A stretch of DNA of 64,000 bases from the NCBI RefSeq assembly GCF_006171285.1, contig NZ_CP040889.1:4030001-4094000 (forward strand), written 5' to 3'. The translations under genes were made by a program, and so were the position numbers. The stretch comes from Leclercia adecarboxylata (lineage in GTDB: Bacteria; Pseudomonadota; Gammaproteobacteria; Enterobacterales; Enterobacteriaceae). The notes under the pieces are model-generated. The model made no database searches. It was not told the origin of the DNA and saw only the letters and a program-made list of their open reading frames with translations. This document shows positions 32,249 to 39,186 of the stretch, piece after piece (the first letter of the stretch is position 1; each line of letters opens with the position of its first letter).

Positions 32249-33010
32249 TTAACGCGCCAGCCAGCCACCATCGACGGCCAGGGTGTAGCCGTTCACATAG
32301 TCCGACGCGGATGAAGCGAGAAAGACCGCCGGGCCCTGCAGATCGTCCGGCTTACCCCAGCGCCCCGCGGGGATACGGTCGAGGATCTCTTTGCTGCGCT
32401 GTTCGTCGTCGCGCAGCTGCTGGGTGTTATTGGTCGCCATATAGCCCGGCGCGATGGCGTTGACGTTGATGCCGTGGTGCGCCCACTCGTTGGCGAGCAG
32501 GCGGGTGATCCCCAGCACGCCGCTTTTGGAGGCGGTATAAGAGGGAACGCGGATCCCGCCCTGGAACGACAGCATGGAAGCGATATTAATGATTTTGCCG
32601 CCCTGACCCTGGGCAATGAACTGGCGGGCCACGGCCTGCGAGAGGAAAAAGACCGATTTCAGGTTGAGGTTCATCACGTCATCCCAGTCCTTTTCGCTGA
32701 AGGTCAGCGCGTCTTCCCGACGAATGGTCCCGGCGTTGTTCACCAGAATATCCACACGACCCATTCCGGCAACCGTCTGTTCGACAATACTGTCGATGGC
32801 ATCCTGCTTGCTGAGGTCGGCCTGAATAGCCAGAAACCGACGTCCCAGCGCCTTAACGCCTGCGGCGGTCTCTTCTGGGATGCGACGGTTGACGCTGACG
32901 ATGTCGCAGCCAGCCTGCGCCAGACCCAGCGCCATGCCCTGGCCGAGGCCGGTATCACAGCCGGTAACGATGGCAACTTTTCCTGAAAGATTAAAGGCAT
33001 CCAGTATCAT
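32249..33010 (-). CDS. kduD: 2-dehydro-3-deoxy-D-gluconate 5-dehydrogenase
   Basis: A 253-residue short-chain dehydrogenase of the KduD type, acting on 2,5-diketo-3-deoxygluconate in pectin/uronate catabolism with NAD(H). The cofactor motif TGCDTGLGQG is at residues 16-25, NNAG near 92, the catalytic Ser-Tyr-Lys in SMLSFQGGIRVPSYTASKSG, and the C-terminus is YTLAVDGGWLAR. In E. coli kduD forms an operon with kduI elsewhere; here it stands alone between ydjM and hxpB, with a KdgR-like box upstream. A related SDR specificity cannot be excluded. Confidence 0.88.
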   Translation of the reverse strand: MILDAFNLSGKVAIVTGCDTGLGQGMALGLAQAGCDIVSVNRRIPEETAAGVKALGRRFLAIQADLSKQDAIDSIVEQTVAGMGRVDILVNNAGTIRREDALTFSEKDWDDVMNLNLKSVFFLSQAVARQFIAQGQGGKIINIASMLSFQGGIRVPSYTASKSGVLGITRLLANEWAHHGINVNAIAPGYMATNNTQQLRDDEQRSKEILDRIPAGRWGKPDDLQGPAVFLASSASDYVNGYTLAVDGGWLAR

Positions 33011-33085
33011 ACGGACCTCAGAGTGTAGGGGGGGTATTATTGTTCTGAGATAAGCATAGAAGCAGTTAGAAATAAGATCAAACTA

Positions 33086-33105
33086 AAATGAAATGGCGTT
33101 TTAAA
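33086..33105 (-). promoter_or_regulatory. Candidate KdgR operator of kduD
   Basis: On the minus strand AAAAC-GCCA-TTTCATTT resembles the KdgR consensus AAAACRNYGTTTYATT. It lies about 80 bases upstream of kduD. It supports induction by pectin-derived 2-keto-3-deoxygluconate; the assignment is by eye. Confidence 0.5.
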
Positions 33106-33127
33106 AATTTGAAATGCGATCGTATTT

Positions 33128-33150
33128 GCGGGCAACGGTGCGCTGCCCGC
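33128..33150. terminator. Hairpin between hxpB and kduD
   Basis: GCGGGCA-N9-TGCCCGC forms a 7-bp stem nine bases past the hxpB stop. Only AAAT follows on the hxpB strand, so termination would be weak. Confidence 0.4.
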
Positions 33151-33159
33151 CATTGACAC

Positions 33160-33828
33160 TCACCCGCGCAGATGCGCCACGGTGAGTTCCTGCAGGGAGG
33201 TCAGTTTTACATCCGCCAGCGCGTAACGGGCGTCGTGCTGGTTCTCTTCAGCAGGGACGACGATAGAACGCATCCGCGCCGCCTTGCTGGCGATCATGCC
33301 ATTCACCGAGTCTTCCAGCGCCACGCAGGCTGTCGGATCAACGCCCAGCTTCGCGGCGCAGTCCATGTACACCTGCGGGTGCGGCTTGCTGTAGGGCAGC
33401 TTTTCAGCCGAGGCCATGGCGTCGAAACTGTCGCGCAGATCGAACATGATCAGCACTTTTTCCAGCATATGTAGCGGCGAAGCGGAAGCCAGTCCGACCT
33501 TCAGTCCCTGTTCTTTGCACAGCGCCACGGCTTCACGCGCGCCTTTGAGCAGCGGGCGGTTCTCCTCCACCAGGGTAATGGCGCGGTTGATGATGCGATC
33601 GGTCACCTCATCACGCCCCGGGCCGACCCACGGCTGGTGGGCGTACCAGAGCTCAACCACCATATCGATGCGCAGGCCGAGCGTATCCGGCAACTCGTGG
33701 CGGCGGGTGATATCCACGCCCAGGCTGGCCATCACATCCAGTTCAGCCCGATCCCACAGCGGCTCGGAATCAATCAGTAATCCATCCATATCAAAAATGG
33801 CAGCAACAATTTGACGCGGCGTCGACAT
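33160..33828 (-). CDS. hxpB: Hexitol/2-deoxyglucose phosphatase (HAD family)
   Basis: A 222-residue cytoplasmic HAD-superfamily phosphatase, E. coli YniC. Motif I is FDMDGLLIDSEP with nucleophile Asp13 and acid Asp15; motif II is LASASPLHM, the motif III lysine is in SKPHPQVY, and motif IV is ALEDSVNGM. E. coli HxpB hydrolyses 2-deoxyglucose-6-P and hexitol phosphates. The ATG has AGGAGAGG upstream. Divergent from yniB, same order as E. coli. Confidence 0.95.
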   Translation of the reverse strand: MSTPRQIVAAIFDMDGLLIDSEPLWDRAELDVMASLGVDITRRHELPDTLGLRIDMVVELWYAHQPWVGPGRDEVTDRIINRAITLVEENRPLLKGAREAVALCKEQGLKVGLASASPLHMLEKVLIMFDLRDSFDAMASAEKLPYSKPHPQVYMDCAAKLGVDPTACVALEDSVNGMIASKAARMRSIVVPAEENQHDARYALADVKLTSLQELTVAHLRG

Positions 33829-33973
33829 GCAACCTCTCCTTTCGTTGGTTTTAGCAGGGGGTAAGCGCTACCTCACCCTGGCAATTTAGCATATCACCCG
33901 TAAAGAGCGGGCGAAAATGACAACCAGCAGGTAGACTTAGCCTCAAAGGATGTAATTTGAAAATGAGGAATCA

Positions 33974-34510
33974 ATGACATATCAACAAGCTGGACGTATC
34001 GCGATACTGAAACAGGTCGCTGGATGGGTGATTTTTATTCCGTCAGTGATCTCGACCATTATTTCCGTCCTGAAATTTATCTATGACCACAGCGAGAAAC
34101 AGGCGGGCATCAACGCCGTGATGCTTGATTTTGCCCATGTCATGATTGAGATGATGCGATTCAATACGCCGTTCCTGAATTTCTTCTGGTACAACTCGCC
34201 GACGCCCGACTTCCGTCAGGGGATGAACATCGCCTTCTGGATTATTTTTGCTCTGGTCTTCATTGCCCTGGCGCTGCAGGCCTCTGGCGCGAAGATGCGC
34301 CGTCAGACCCGCATGATCCGCGAAGGGTTAGAAGCTCAATTGATTCTGGAGAACGCGAGAGGGGAAGAGGGGTTAACCCGCGAGCAGATCGAATCACGCA
34401 TTGTGGTGCCGAATAACACCATTTTCCTGCAAATCTTTACGCTTTACGTGCTGCCGGTGCTGATGATTGTCGCCGGGTATTTCCTGTTTACCCTGCTCGG
34501 CCTGCTGTAA
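33974..34510 (+). CDS. yniB: Inner-membrane protein YniB
   Basis: A 178-residue protein matching E. coli YniB in length and sequence. Three hydrophobic helices lie near residues 15-37, 84-105 and 150-178, and a charged cytoplasmic segment between the last two holds GEEGLTREQIESR. Function is unknown. It is transcribed alone, facing yniA (minus) convergently, with 39 bases between the stops. Confidence 0.93.
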   Translation: MTYQQAGRIAILKQVAGWVIFIPSVISTIISVLKFIYDHSEKQAGINAVMLDFAHVMIEMMRFNTPFLNFFWYNSPTPDFRQGMNIAFWIIFALVFIALALQASGAKMRRQTRMIREGLEAQLILENARGEEGLTREQIESRIVVPNNTIFLQIFTLYVLPVLMIVAGYFLFTLLGLL

Positions 34511-34549
34511 GCGTTTGCTGCCGGGTCAGGACGCCCGGCAGCCTGCGCG

Positions 34550-35410
34550 CTATGCCGCCAGCACTCTCTCCAGCGCTCTCTGCGCCTTCACCAGATGCTC
34601 GCCGCCAAACAGAATGGCTCGGTTCATCAGTGTATAGAGCTGATAAACCGGCTGTCTTTCCAGGAAATCAGCCGGGAGCGGGGATATCGACTGATAGCCG
34701 TCGTAAATCTGCGGCGGCTGCTCAGGATGGAGCGGCAGCATGGCGAGGTCGCACTCTCTGTCTCCCCAGTAGCAGGCCGGGTCGAAGATATAGGGACCCT
34801 GAGGACCCAGCGCGCAGTTGTCTGACCATAAATCGCCGTGCAGCAGGGAAGGCTGCGGCTGGTGCGAGGCCAGACGCTGCTGAATATGATCGACAATGGC
34901 GTCGATATTGCCGAACTCCAGCCCTTTTTCCGCCGCCAGCTCCAGCTGCCAACCAATACGCTGCTCGGCAAAGAAGGTCGACCAGCGTCGTTGCCAGGCG
35001 TTGGGCTGCGGGGTGGTGGAGAGATCGTTGTCAAAATCGAGGCCAAACTGCGGCTGATCGCTCCACTGGTGCAGGCGGGCGATCTGCTGCCCCAGAATAA
35101 AGGCGTTATGGGCATCCAGCGGGCGGGGCGGGAGATAGTCCATCACCAGAAAGCTGTAGTCGCGATCGCTGCCGACGGCCCGGACCTGGGGAACATGTAC
35201 GGTTTTGCTGCGGGAGAGCAGTTCCAACTGGTCAGCTTCTGCCGTGAAGATAGGTAACAGCTCGCGTTCGTCACACTTTACGAAAAGTTCACGACCCGCA
35301 TAGCGCAGATGCCACGCGGCGTGGATCTCACCCCCTGGCAGCTCGTTACGCAGTTCAATTTCACCTTCGCCCAGTTGTTCACTTAAAAGATGACTGATAG
35401 CCTGCCACAT
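34550..35410 (-). CDS. yniA: Fructosamine kinase family protein YniA
   Basis: A 286-residue kinase of the fructosamine-3-kinase/APH fold. Visible are FLVMDYLPPRP in the hinge region, the catalytic LLHGDLWSDNC loop and the metal-binding IFDPACYWGDRECDLAM. E. coli YniA is inferred to phosphorylate protein-bound or free ketosamines or related sugars; its physiological substrate is not established. Same length as E. coli. Confidence 0.93.
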   Translation of the reverse strand: MWQAISHLLSEQLGEGEIELRNELPGGEIHAAWHLRYAGRELFVKCDERELLPIFTAEADQLELLSRSKTVHVPQVRAVGSDRDYSFLVMDYLPPRPLDAHNAFILGQQIARLHQWSDQPQFGLDFDNDLSTTPQPNAWQRRWSTFFAEQRIGWQLELAAEKGLEFGNIDAIVDHIQQRLASHQPQPSLLHGDLWSDNCALGPQGPYIFDPACYWGDRECDLAMLPLHPEQPPQIYDGYQSISPLPADFLERQPVYQLYTLMNRAILFGGEHLVKAQRALERVLAA

Positions 35411-35515
35411 GATCGCTCTCCCATGTTGTCTGCCAGATCATAAAGTTAGCGTGAAACTATGGTTAAAAAATACGAGCTAACGCACAGTTGGGCCGTTTGG
35501 CTGGCCCGGGGGCAC

Positions 35516-35806
35516 TTATTGTTGCTCTTTTTGCCAGGTTTCCCAGCGCGTCACCTCAACCTGCGGCTCTTTTCCGGTTGCGCTCTCCACGAGCCCTGAT
35601 GCCAGCGCTTTTACCTCATCTTCACTCAGCGGACTGACCAGGCCATAGGTATGGCTGCCCAGCTCGTGCAGATTGCCCTCATCGTCGGTCATGGTCATTA
35701 AAAAACCGCCGCGAGTAAGGTTGTTGTTGATTTCATTGAGTTCTGTCAGCGTGTCTTCATGAACTTTGATGGTTACCACATAGCGCGCGATGTCTCCGCT
35801 GCTCAT
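35516..35806 (-). CDS. ydiZ: Small protein YdiZ
   Basis: A 96-residue soluble protein resembling E. coli YdiZ in place and size. It begins MSSGDIARYVVTIKVHEDTL and contains RGGFLMTMTDDEGNLHELG. The fold looks like the small ferredoxin-like GhoS-type endoribonucleases, but no function is established. The ATG follows a GAGGTGAA ribosome site. Between yniA and pfkB as in E. coli. Confidence 0.85.
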   Translation of the reverse strand: MSSGDIARYVVTIKVHEDTLTELNEINNNLTRGGFLMTMTDDEGNLHELGSHTYGLVSPLSEDEVKALASGLVESATGKEPQVEVTRWETWQKEQQ

Positions 35807-35895
35807 AATTCACCTCGTTGTTATCCCGAAAGTTTTTTTAGCATAGTTGATTCATACCATTTGTCGCCCTCACCGGGTAACCGGGAGGGCAGTCA

Positions 35896-36828
35896 TTACA
35901 CACTGGCCAGATAGGTGAATATCTTCTGCGTGTCCTCCAGCGAGCACAGGCGGGTGCCATGATTGATGGTCGCCGCGCTGCCTGCCGCCACGCCGTACTG
36001 GGTCATCTCCCGTAATGAGGCCCCCTGCGCCAGCTTCAGGGTCATTGCGCCCACCATGCTGTCGCCCGCGCCGACGGTGCTCTGGCTTTTCATTGGCGGG
36101 GGCACAACCTGCACCGAGCCGGTCTCATCAACGGCCAGCGCGCCCTGAGGACCCAGGGAGACCACCACCCGCCGCGCTTTACCGCTTTTCACCAGCTCCT
36201 CGGCGGCCTTACGCACGTCATCAGGCTGGCTAAGATCGCGATTGACCAGCGCACTCAGCTCTTTCTGGTTGGGTTTGACCAGCTCGATGTTGCCGAGCGT
36301 CAGCGCGGCGCTGAGCGCCTCGCCGGAGCTGTCGACAATGCAACGAATGCCGTTTTGCTGGGCGGCGCGGATCAGCTGCGTCAGTTTTTCGGTTTTCACC
36401 CCGGGCGGCAGACTGCCGCTGATAACCAGCAAAGCGCCGCTCTCGATAGCCAGCACTTTCTCTTCGAGCTGGCGGAACTCATCATCACTCAGCGTCGCGC
36501 CTGGCATGACAAAGCGGTACTGCTCGTGGGTGGATTCAACGTGGACGTGCAGGTTTTGCCGGGTCCAGTCCTGGGCCTCGACCGTATCGACGGCGACCTG
36601 CTCGTCAGCAAGAAGCGAGACCAGATGTTCCCCCGTCGCGCCGCCTGCGGGAAAGATGGCGGTGGCTTTGCCGCCAAGGTGGGTAATAGCGCGGGCGACG
36701 TTAATGCCGCCGCCGCCGGGCTCAAAAACCGGCACGCTGCAGCGGAGTTTACCCTCAGGATAGAGTTGTGCCGTCAGGGTTGCGCTGTCCAGAGAAGGGG
36801 AGAGCGTCAACGTAAAGATACGATCCAT
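35896..36828 (-). CDS. pfkB: 6-phosphofructokinase II
   Basis: A 310-residue PfkB/ribokinase-family sugar kinase that phosphorylates fructose 6-phosphate to the 1,6-bisphosphate, the minor phosphofructokinase of E. coli. The GGGGINVARA motif near residue 38, the VKPNQKELS segment near 185 and the anion-hole/catalytic TVGAGDSMVGA motif near residue 250 are intact. The ATG has AGGAGATAAGC upstream. Single gene on the minus strand; its upstream gap leads into the divergent ydiY promoter. Confidence 0.96.
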   Translation of the reverse strand: MDRIFTLTLSPSLDSATLTAQLYPEGKLRCSVPVFEPGGGGINVARAITHLGGKATAIFPAGGATGEHLVSLLADEQVAVDTVEAQDWTRQNLHVHVESTHEQYRFVMPGATLSDDEFRQLEEKVLAIESGALLVISGSLPPGVKTEKLTQLIRAAQQNGIRCIVDSSGEALSAALTLGNIELVKPNQKELSALVNRDLSQPDDVRKAAEELVKSGKARRVVVSLGPQGALAVDETGSVQVVPPPMKSQSTVGAGDSMVGAMTLKLAQGASLREMTQYGVAAGSAATINHGTRLCSLEDTQKIFTYLASV

Positions 36829-36998
36829 GCTTATCTCCTGTCAGTGAGGTTCGCATTAAGCCTGGCACCGAACCCACAGAAGCGAAAGTATTAACAATAT
36901 GATTTTCAATATAAATACCTTTACGTACCCTGACTTTTATTTATAAATATCGGGCTGGTTTAAGATCGTTCTTATTCCAAAAATGAAACAAGAAATCA

Positions 36999-37027
36999 TT
37001 GCTATGTTATTTGAGCCTTTTTATAAT
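36999..37027 (+). promoter_or_regulatory. Sigma-70-type promoter of the ydiY leader and ydiY
   Basis: TTGCTA at 36999-37004, a 17-base spacer and a perfect TATAAT at 37022-37027. The start of transcription would be near 37034, giving a short leader before the ORF at 37050. The rest of the pfkB-ydiY gap is AT-rich with nothing else seen. Confidence 0.72.
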
Positions 37028-37049
37028 TTGTAACCTTTCTAAGGATCCC

Positions 37050-37124
37050 ATGGCATTGATCCGCAAGAAAGTTTCCGGGACCGTAATGGTCTCTTTTTTT
37101 GTTGTACGGACTCTTTATAAATGA
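37050..37124 (+). CDS. 24-codon leader ORF overlapping the ydiY start
   Basis: An ATG at 37050 with AAGGA four bases before it opens a 24-residue frame (MALIRKKVSG at the start, RTLYK at the end). It ends in TGA at 37122-37124, overlapping the ydiY ATG at 37121 as ATGA. The peptide is basic at the start, then hydrophobic (VMVSFFVV). The predicted transcription start is about 16 bases upstream, and ydiY itself has only a weak CGGA ribosome site, so ydiY translation looks coupled to this ORF. A terminator-like hairpin lies inside it. Whether the peptide matters or only its translation is unknown. Confidence 0.6.
   Translation: MALIRKKVSGTVMVSFFVVRTLYK
37079..37100 (+). terminator. Terminator-like hairpin inside the ydiY leader
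   Basis: GACC (37079-37082) pairs with GGTC (37088-37091) over a short loop, and a run of seven T (37094-37100) follows almost at once. CCGTA at 37081-37085 can alternatively pair with TACGG at 37105-37109, which would exclude the first stem. The arrangement resembles an attenuator; the stem is short, so strength is doubtful. Confidence 0.45.
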
Positions 37125-37879
37125 AGCTCTTAAAGACAGTACCCGCCGCGATGATGTTGGCGGGAGGCCTGCTTGCGTCACTGAATGCGGCAGCCGATGA
37201 TTCCGTTTTTACTGTCATGGACGATCCCTCCACTGCACAGAAACCCTTCGAAGGCACCCTTAACGCAGGTTATCTGGCGCAATCGGGCAATACGAAAAGC
37301 TCTTCCCTGACTGCCGACACCACCCTGACATGGTACGGCAACACCACAGCCTGGTCGCTGTGGGGTAACGCCAGCAACACCTCCTCTAACGATGAGCGCT
37401 CTTCCGAGAAATATGCGGTGGGCGGACGTAGCCGTTACAACATGACTGACTATGACTATCTGTTTGGTCAGGCGAGCTGGTTAACCGATCGCTACAACGG
37501 CTACCGCGAGCGTGATGTGGCAACCGCCGGTTACGGTCGCCAGTTCATGAATGGTCCGGTACACAGCTTCCGCTTTGAATTTGGTCCGGGTGTTCGCTAT
37601 GACGAATACACCGACGGTGATACGGAAACCCAGCCGCTGGGTTACGCATCCGGAACCTACGCCTGGCAGATGACCGATAACGCGAAGTTCAGCCAGGGCG
37701 TCTCCGTCTTTGGCGCTGACGATACCACCGTCAACTCCGAGACCGCCCTCAACGTGGCGATCAACGCGCATTTCGGGCTGAAAGTTGCATATAACGTGAC
37801 CTGGAACTCCGAGCCGCCAGCGTCTGCACCGGAACACACCGATCGCAGAACCGTCGTCTCTCTGGGCTACAAAATGTAA
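37121..37879 (+). CDS. ydiY: Acid-inducible DUF481 outer-membrane protein YdiY
   Basis: A 252-residue protein with a signal peptide of about 25 residues (MKLLKTVPAAMM to LNAAA). The mature part has alternating aromatic and polar strands (GTLNAGYLAQSGNTKSSS, FEGTLNAGY) typical of the DUF481 barrel family and ends in VVSLGYKM, with a near-terminal aromatic residue as in outer-membrane proteins. E. coli YdiY is reported as acid-inducible; its function is unknown. Its start overlaps the leader ORF stop, and a clear terminator follows. Confidence 0.93.
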   Translation: MKLLKTVPAAMMLAGGLLASLNAAADDSVFTVMDDPSTAQKPFEGTLNAGYLAQSGNTKSSSLTADTTLTWYGNTTAWSLWGNASNTSSNDERSSEKYAVGGRSRYNMTDYDYLFGQASWLTDRYNGYRERDVATAGYGRQFMNGPVHSFRFEFGPGVRYDEYTDGDTETQPLGYASGTYAWQMTDNAKFSQGVSVFGADDTTVNSETALNVAINAHFGLKVAYNVTWNSEPPASAPEHTDRRTVVSLGYKM

Positions 37880-37885
37880 TTACCG

Positions 37886-37915
37886 CGGGCCAATAATATA
37901 TTGGCCCGTTTTTAA
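37886..37915 (+). terminator. Intrinsic terminator of ydiY
   Basis: CGGGCCAATA-ATA-TATTGGCCCG followed by TTTTTAATTTTT, seven bases past the stop. Confidence 0.92.
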
Positions 37916-38134
37916 TTTTTGTGCTGATAAATAATAAACACTGTTTTAAAATATAGCGGTAGCCGATATCTCCATATTCTCTCCATAATCCCTCGTTTTG
38001 TTAACCATTCAGTTTATTTGACACGAATTGATAAATATTTTGACTATGCAAAAGTGTGATCCAGATCTAAACTGTGAATACAGGCTAGATATTGCCTAAG
38101 TTGGTCTGTATTAATTCAGTAAGAGAAAAATATT

Positions 38135-38368
38135 ATGAATAAAATCACAACTGCATCTGCAGCATTAGTACTTTCTGCATTGTCATTCGGCGTCTTTGCC
38201 GCTGACTCTGTATATAACTCTGCCAGTGACACCTCTACACAAATTGGCATTACCAAAGCCTCTGATGTAGAAGCCGGTTCGAACATCGCCCCGGGCTCAC
38301 AATCGACCGGGCAATCCATGGATGACGCGTTCGACGTGCATAAACTGGTTGCCGGTGAATGGTCCTGA
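38135..38368 (+). CDS. Small exported protein of unknown function
   Basis: A 77-residue protein with a clean signal peptide (MNKITTASAALVLSALSFGVFA, cleaved before ADSVYN). The mature part is about 55 residues, acidic, Ser/Thr/Asn/Gly-rich and without cysteine (DTSTQIGITKASDVEAGS; GQSMDDAFDVHKLVAGEW). I do not recognise it. An AAGAGAA ribosome site precedes the ATG, and it has its own terminator, so it is a stand-alone gene. Upstream are a TGTGATCCAGATCT stretch (half a CRP-like site) and a TAGATA that could be a -10. E. coli has remnants of arpB and yniD in this interval, not this gene. Confidence 0.8.
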   Translation: MNKITTASAALVLSALSFGVFAADSVYNSASDTSTQIGITKASDVEAGSNIAPGSQSTGQSMDDAFDVHKLVAGEWS

Positions 38369-38416
38369 TTGATTTGTCAGATGTGATAAATGCATTTTCG
38401 GCCACTTATTGCCGCT

Positions 38417-38454
38417 AAAAAAAAACCGGATCCAGATGTACCGGTTTTTTTATT
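38417..38454. terminator. Bidirectional terminator
   Basis: AAAAAACCGG-N11-CCGGTTTTTT: serves the small exported gene on plus and, by symmetry, yniD on minus. Confidence 0.8.
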
Positions 38455-38557
38455 TCTGTAATTTGTGTAAAGATAAATAAAACGTAAGTTTATATTTGTG
38501 CTGGTTGTGCAAACCAGTCGATAAATATCCTGATCTGCAGGGGCAGGGAAGATGAGA

Positions 38558-38665
38558 TTAACCCCAAAGCATCGCCGCCCAGCGTAATAACAGCATAGCG
38601 GCACATATGGCGATTAAGACAATCACCATCTTCCAGTGTTTTTTTGAAAAGCGTTTCGTCGGCAT
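38558..38665 (-). CDS. yniD: Small membrane protein YniD
   Basis: A 35-codon gene, MPTKRFSKKHWKMVIVLIA then ICAAMLLLRWAAMLWG. It matches my recollection of E. coli YniD nearly residue for residue, in the same interval between ydiY and thrS. A basic N-terminus precedes one transmembrane helix, predicting an inner-membrane protein with the N-terminus in the cytoplasm. AAGGA lies upstream of the ATG. Function unknown. Too short for usual gene calling. Confidence 0.9.
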   Translation of the reverse strand: MPTKRFSKKHWKMVIVLIAICAAMLLLRWAAMLWG

Positions 38666-38765
38666 CACGTCATCCTTGTTCTTTGGTGAAAGCAGTTTAC
38701 CAAAGAGCAATGATAATTGCGCATCGCCGGAATGCTACAGCTTCAGGTGCTTGCAACAACGCGCT

Positions 38766-38858
38766 TCAGAACCAGTGAAACTTATCTGCCAGAATCACGA
38801 GTAGTGCGGTGGCAGAAAGAATGTTAAGGATAACGACTGTTCTGCTTGATACGTTCAT
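38766..38858 (-). CDS. YncL-like 30-residue membrane protein
   Basis: A 30-codon frame beginning MNVSSRTVVILNILSATALL and ending LADKFHWF, with a TGA stop. It shares the N-terminal MNVSSRTVV and an aromatic end with E. coli YncL (31 residues, recalled), which lies elsewhere in that genome. It forms one transmembrane helix with a short polar N-terminus. A TGGGGCG ribosome-site-like stretch precedes the ATG. Same strand as yniD, 100 bases upstream of it. Function unknown; it is either a paralogue of yncL or a relocated copy. Confidence 0.75.
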   Translation of the reverse strand: MNVSSRTVVILNILSATALLVILADKFHWF

Positions 38859-39137
38859 AATTCGCCCCAATAAAGTGTTGAAGGACCTGTTCAAGAATAG
38901 CTCAGCAACCCGGTATTGCGAGAAACTGTCTGAAATTCCACATCAAAGTCATGCAAAAGTATTAACGCATGCATTCTGCCTGTGGAGGGTGTTTTCACCC
39001 TTTTGTTAGTGTTACCATCTACAGGCTGATCGTAAATTGTCATTTATCTGATTTCGATCCTGTGCATGGTTGCGAGCCAATTTGACGATTGTTGGTCAGA
39101 TGGTTTTGCAATTCACTGTAAATTAAAGATTATTTTC

Positions 39138-39180
39138 TTTGCATATGCTCTTATGTGTGGGGCATCACTGCAAATAAGGA
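39138..39180 (+). promoter_or_regulatory. thrS translational operator
   Basis: TTTGCA (39138-39143) pairs with TGCAAA (39169-39174), with an inner ATGC/GCAT pair, placing a stem-loop directly beside the AAGGA ribosome site at 39176-39180. A second hairpin, CCAAT-N6-ATTG, lies near 39079-39094. In E. coli threonyl-tRNA synthetase binds tRNA-like structures here and represses its own translation. The 38859-39186 gap holds this leader and no other gene that I can support. Confidence 0.65.
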
Positions 39181-39186
39181 CATAAA

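Noticed and set aside
38809-39009. 66-codon plus-strand frame before thrS
   Set aside because: Overlaps the better supported YncL-like gene on the other strand, no ribosome site, no signal or family.
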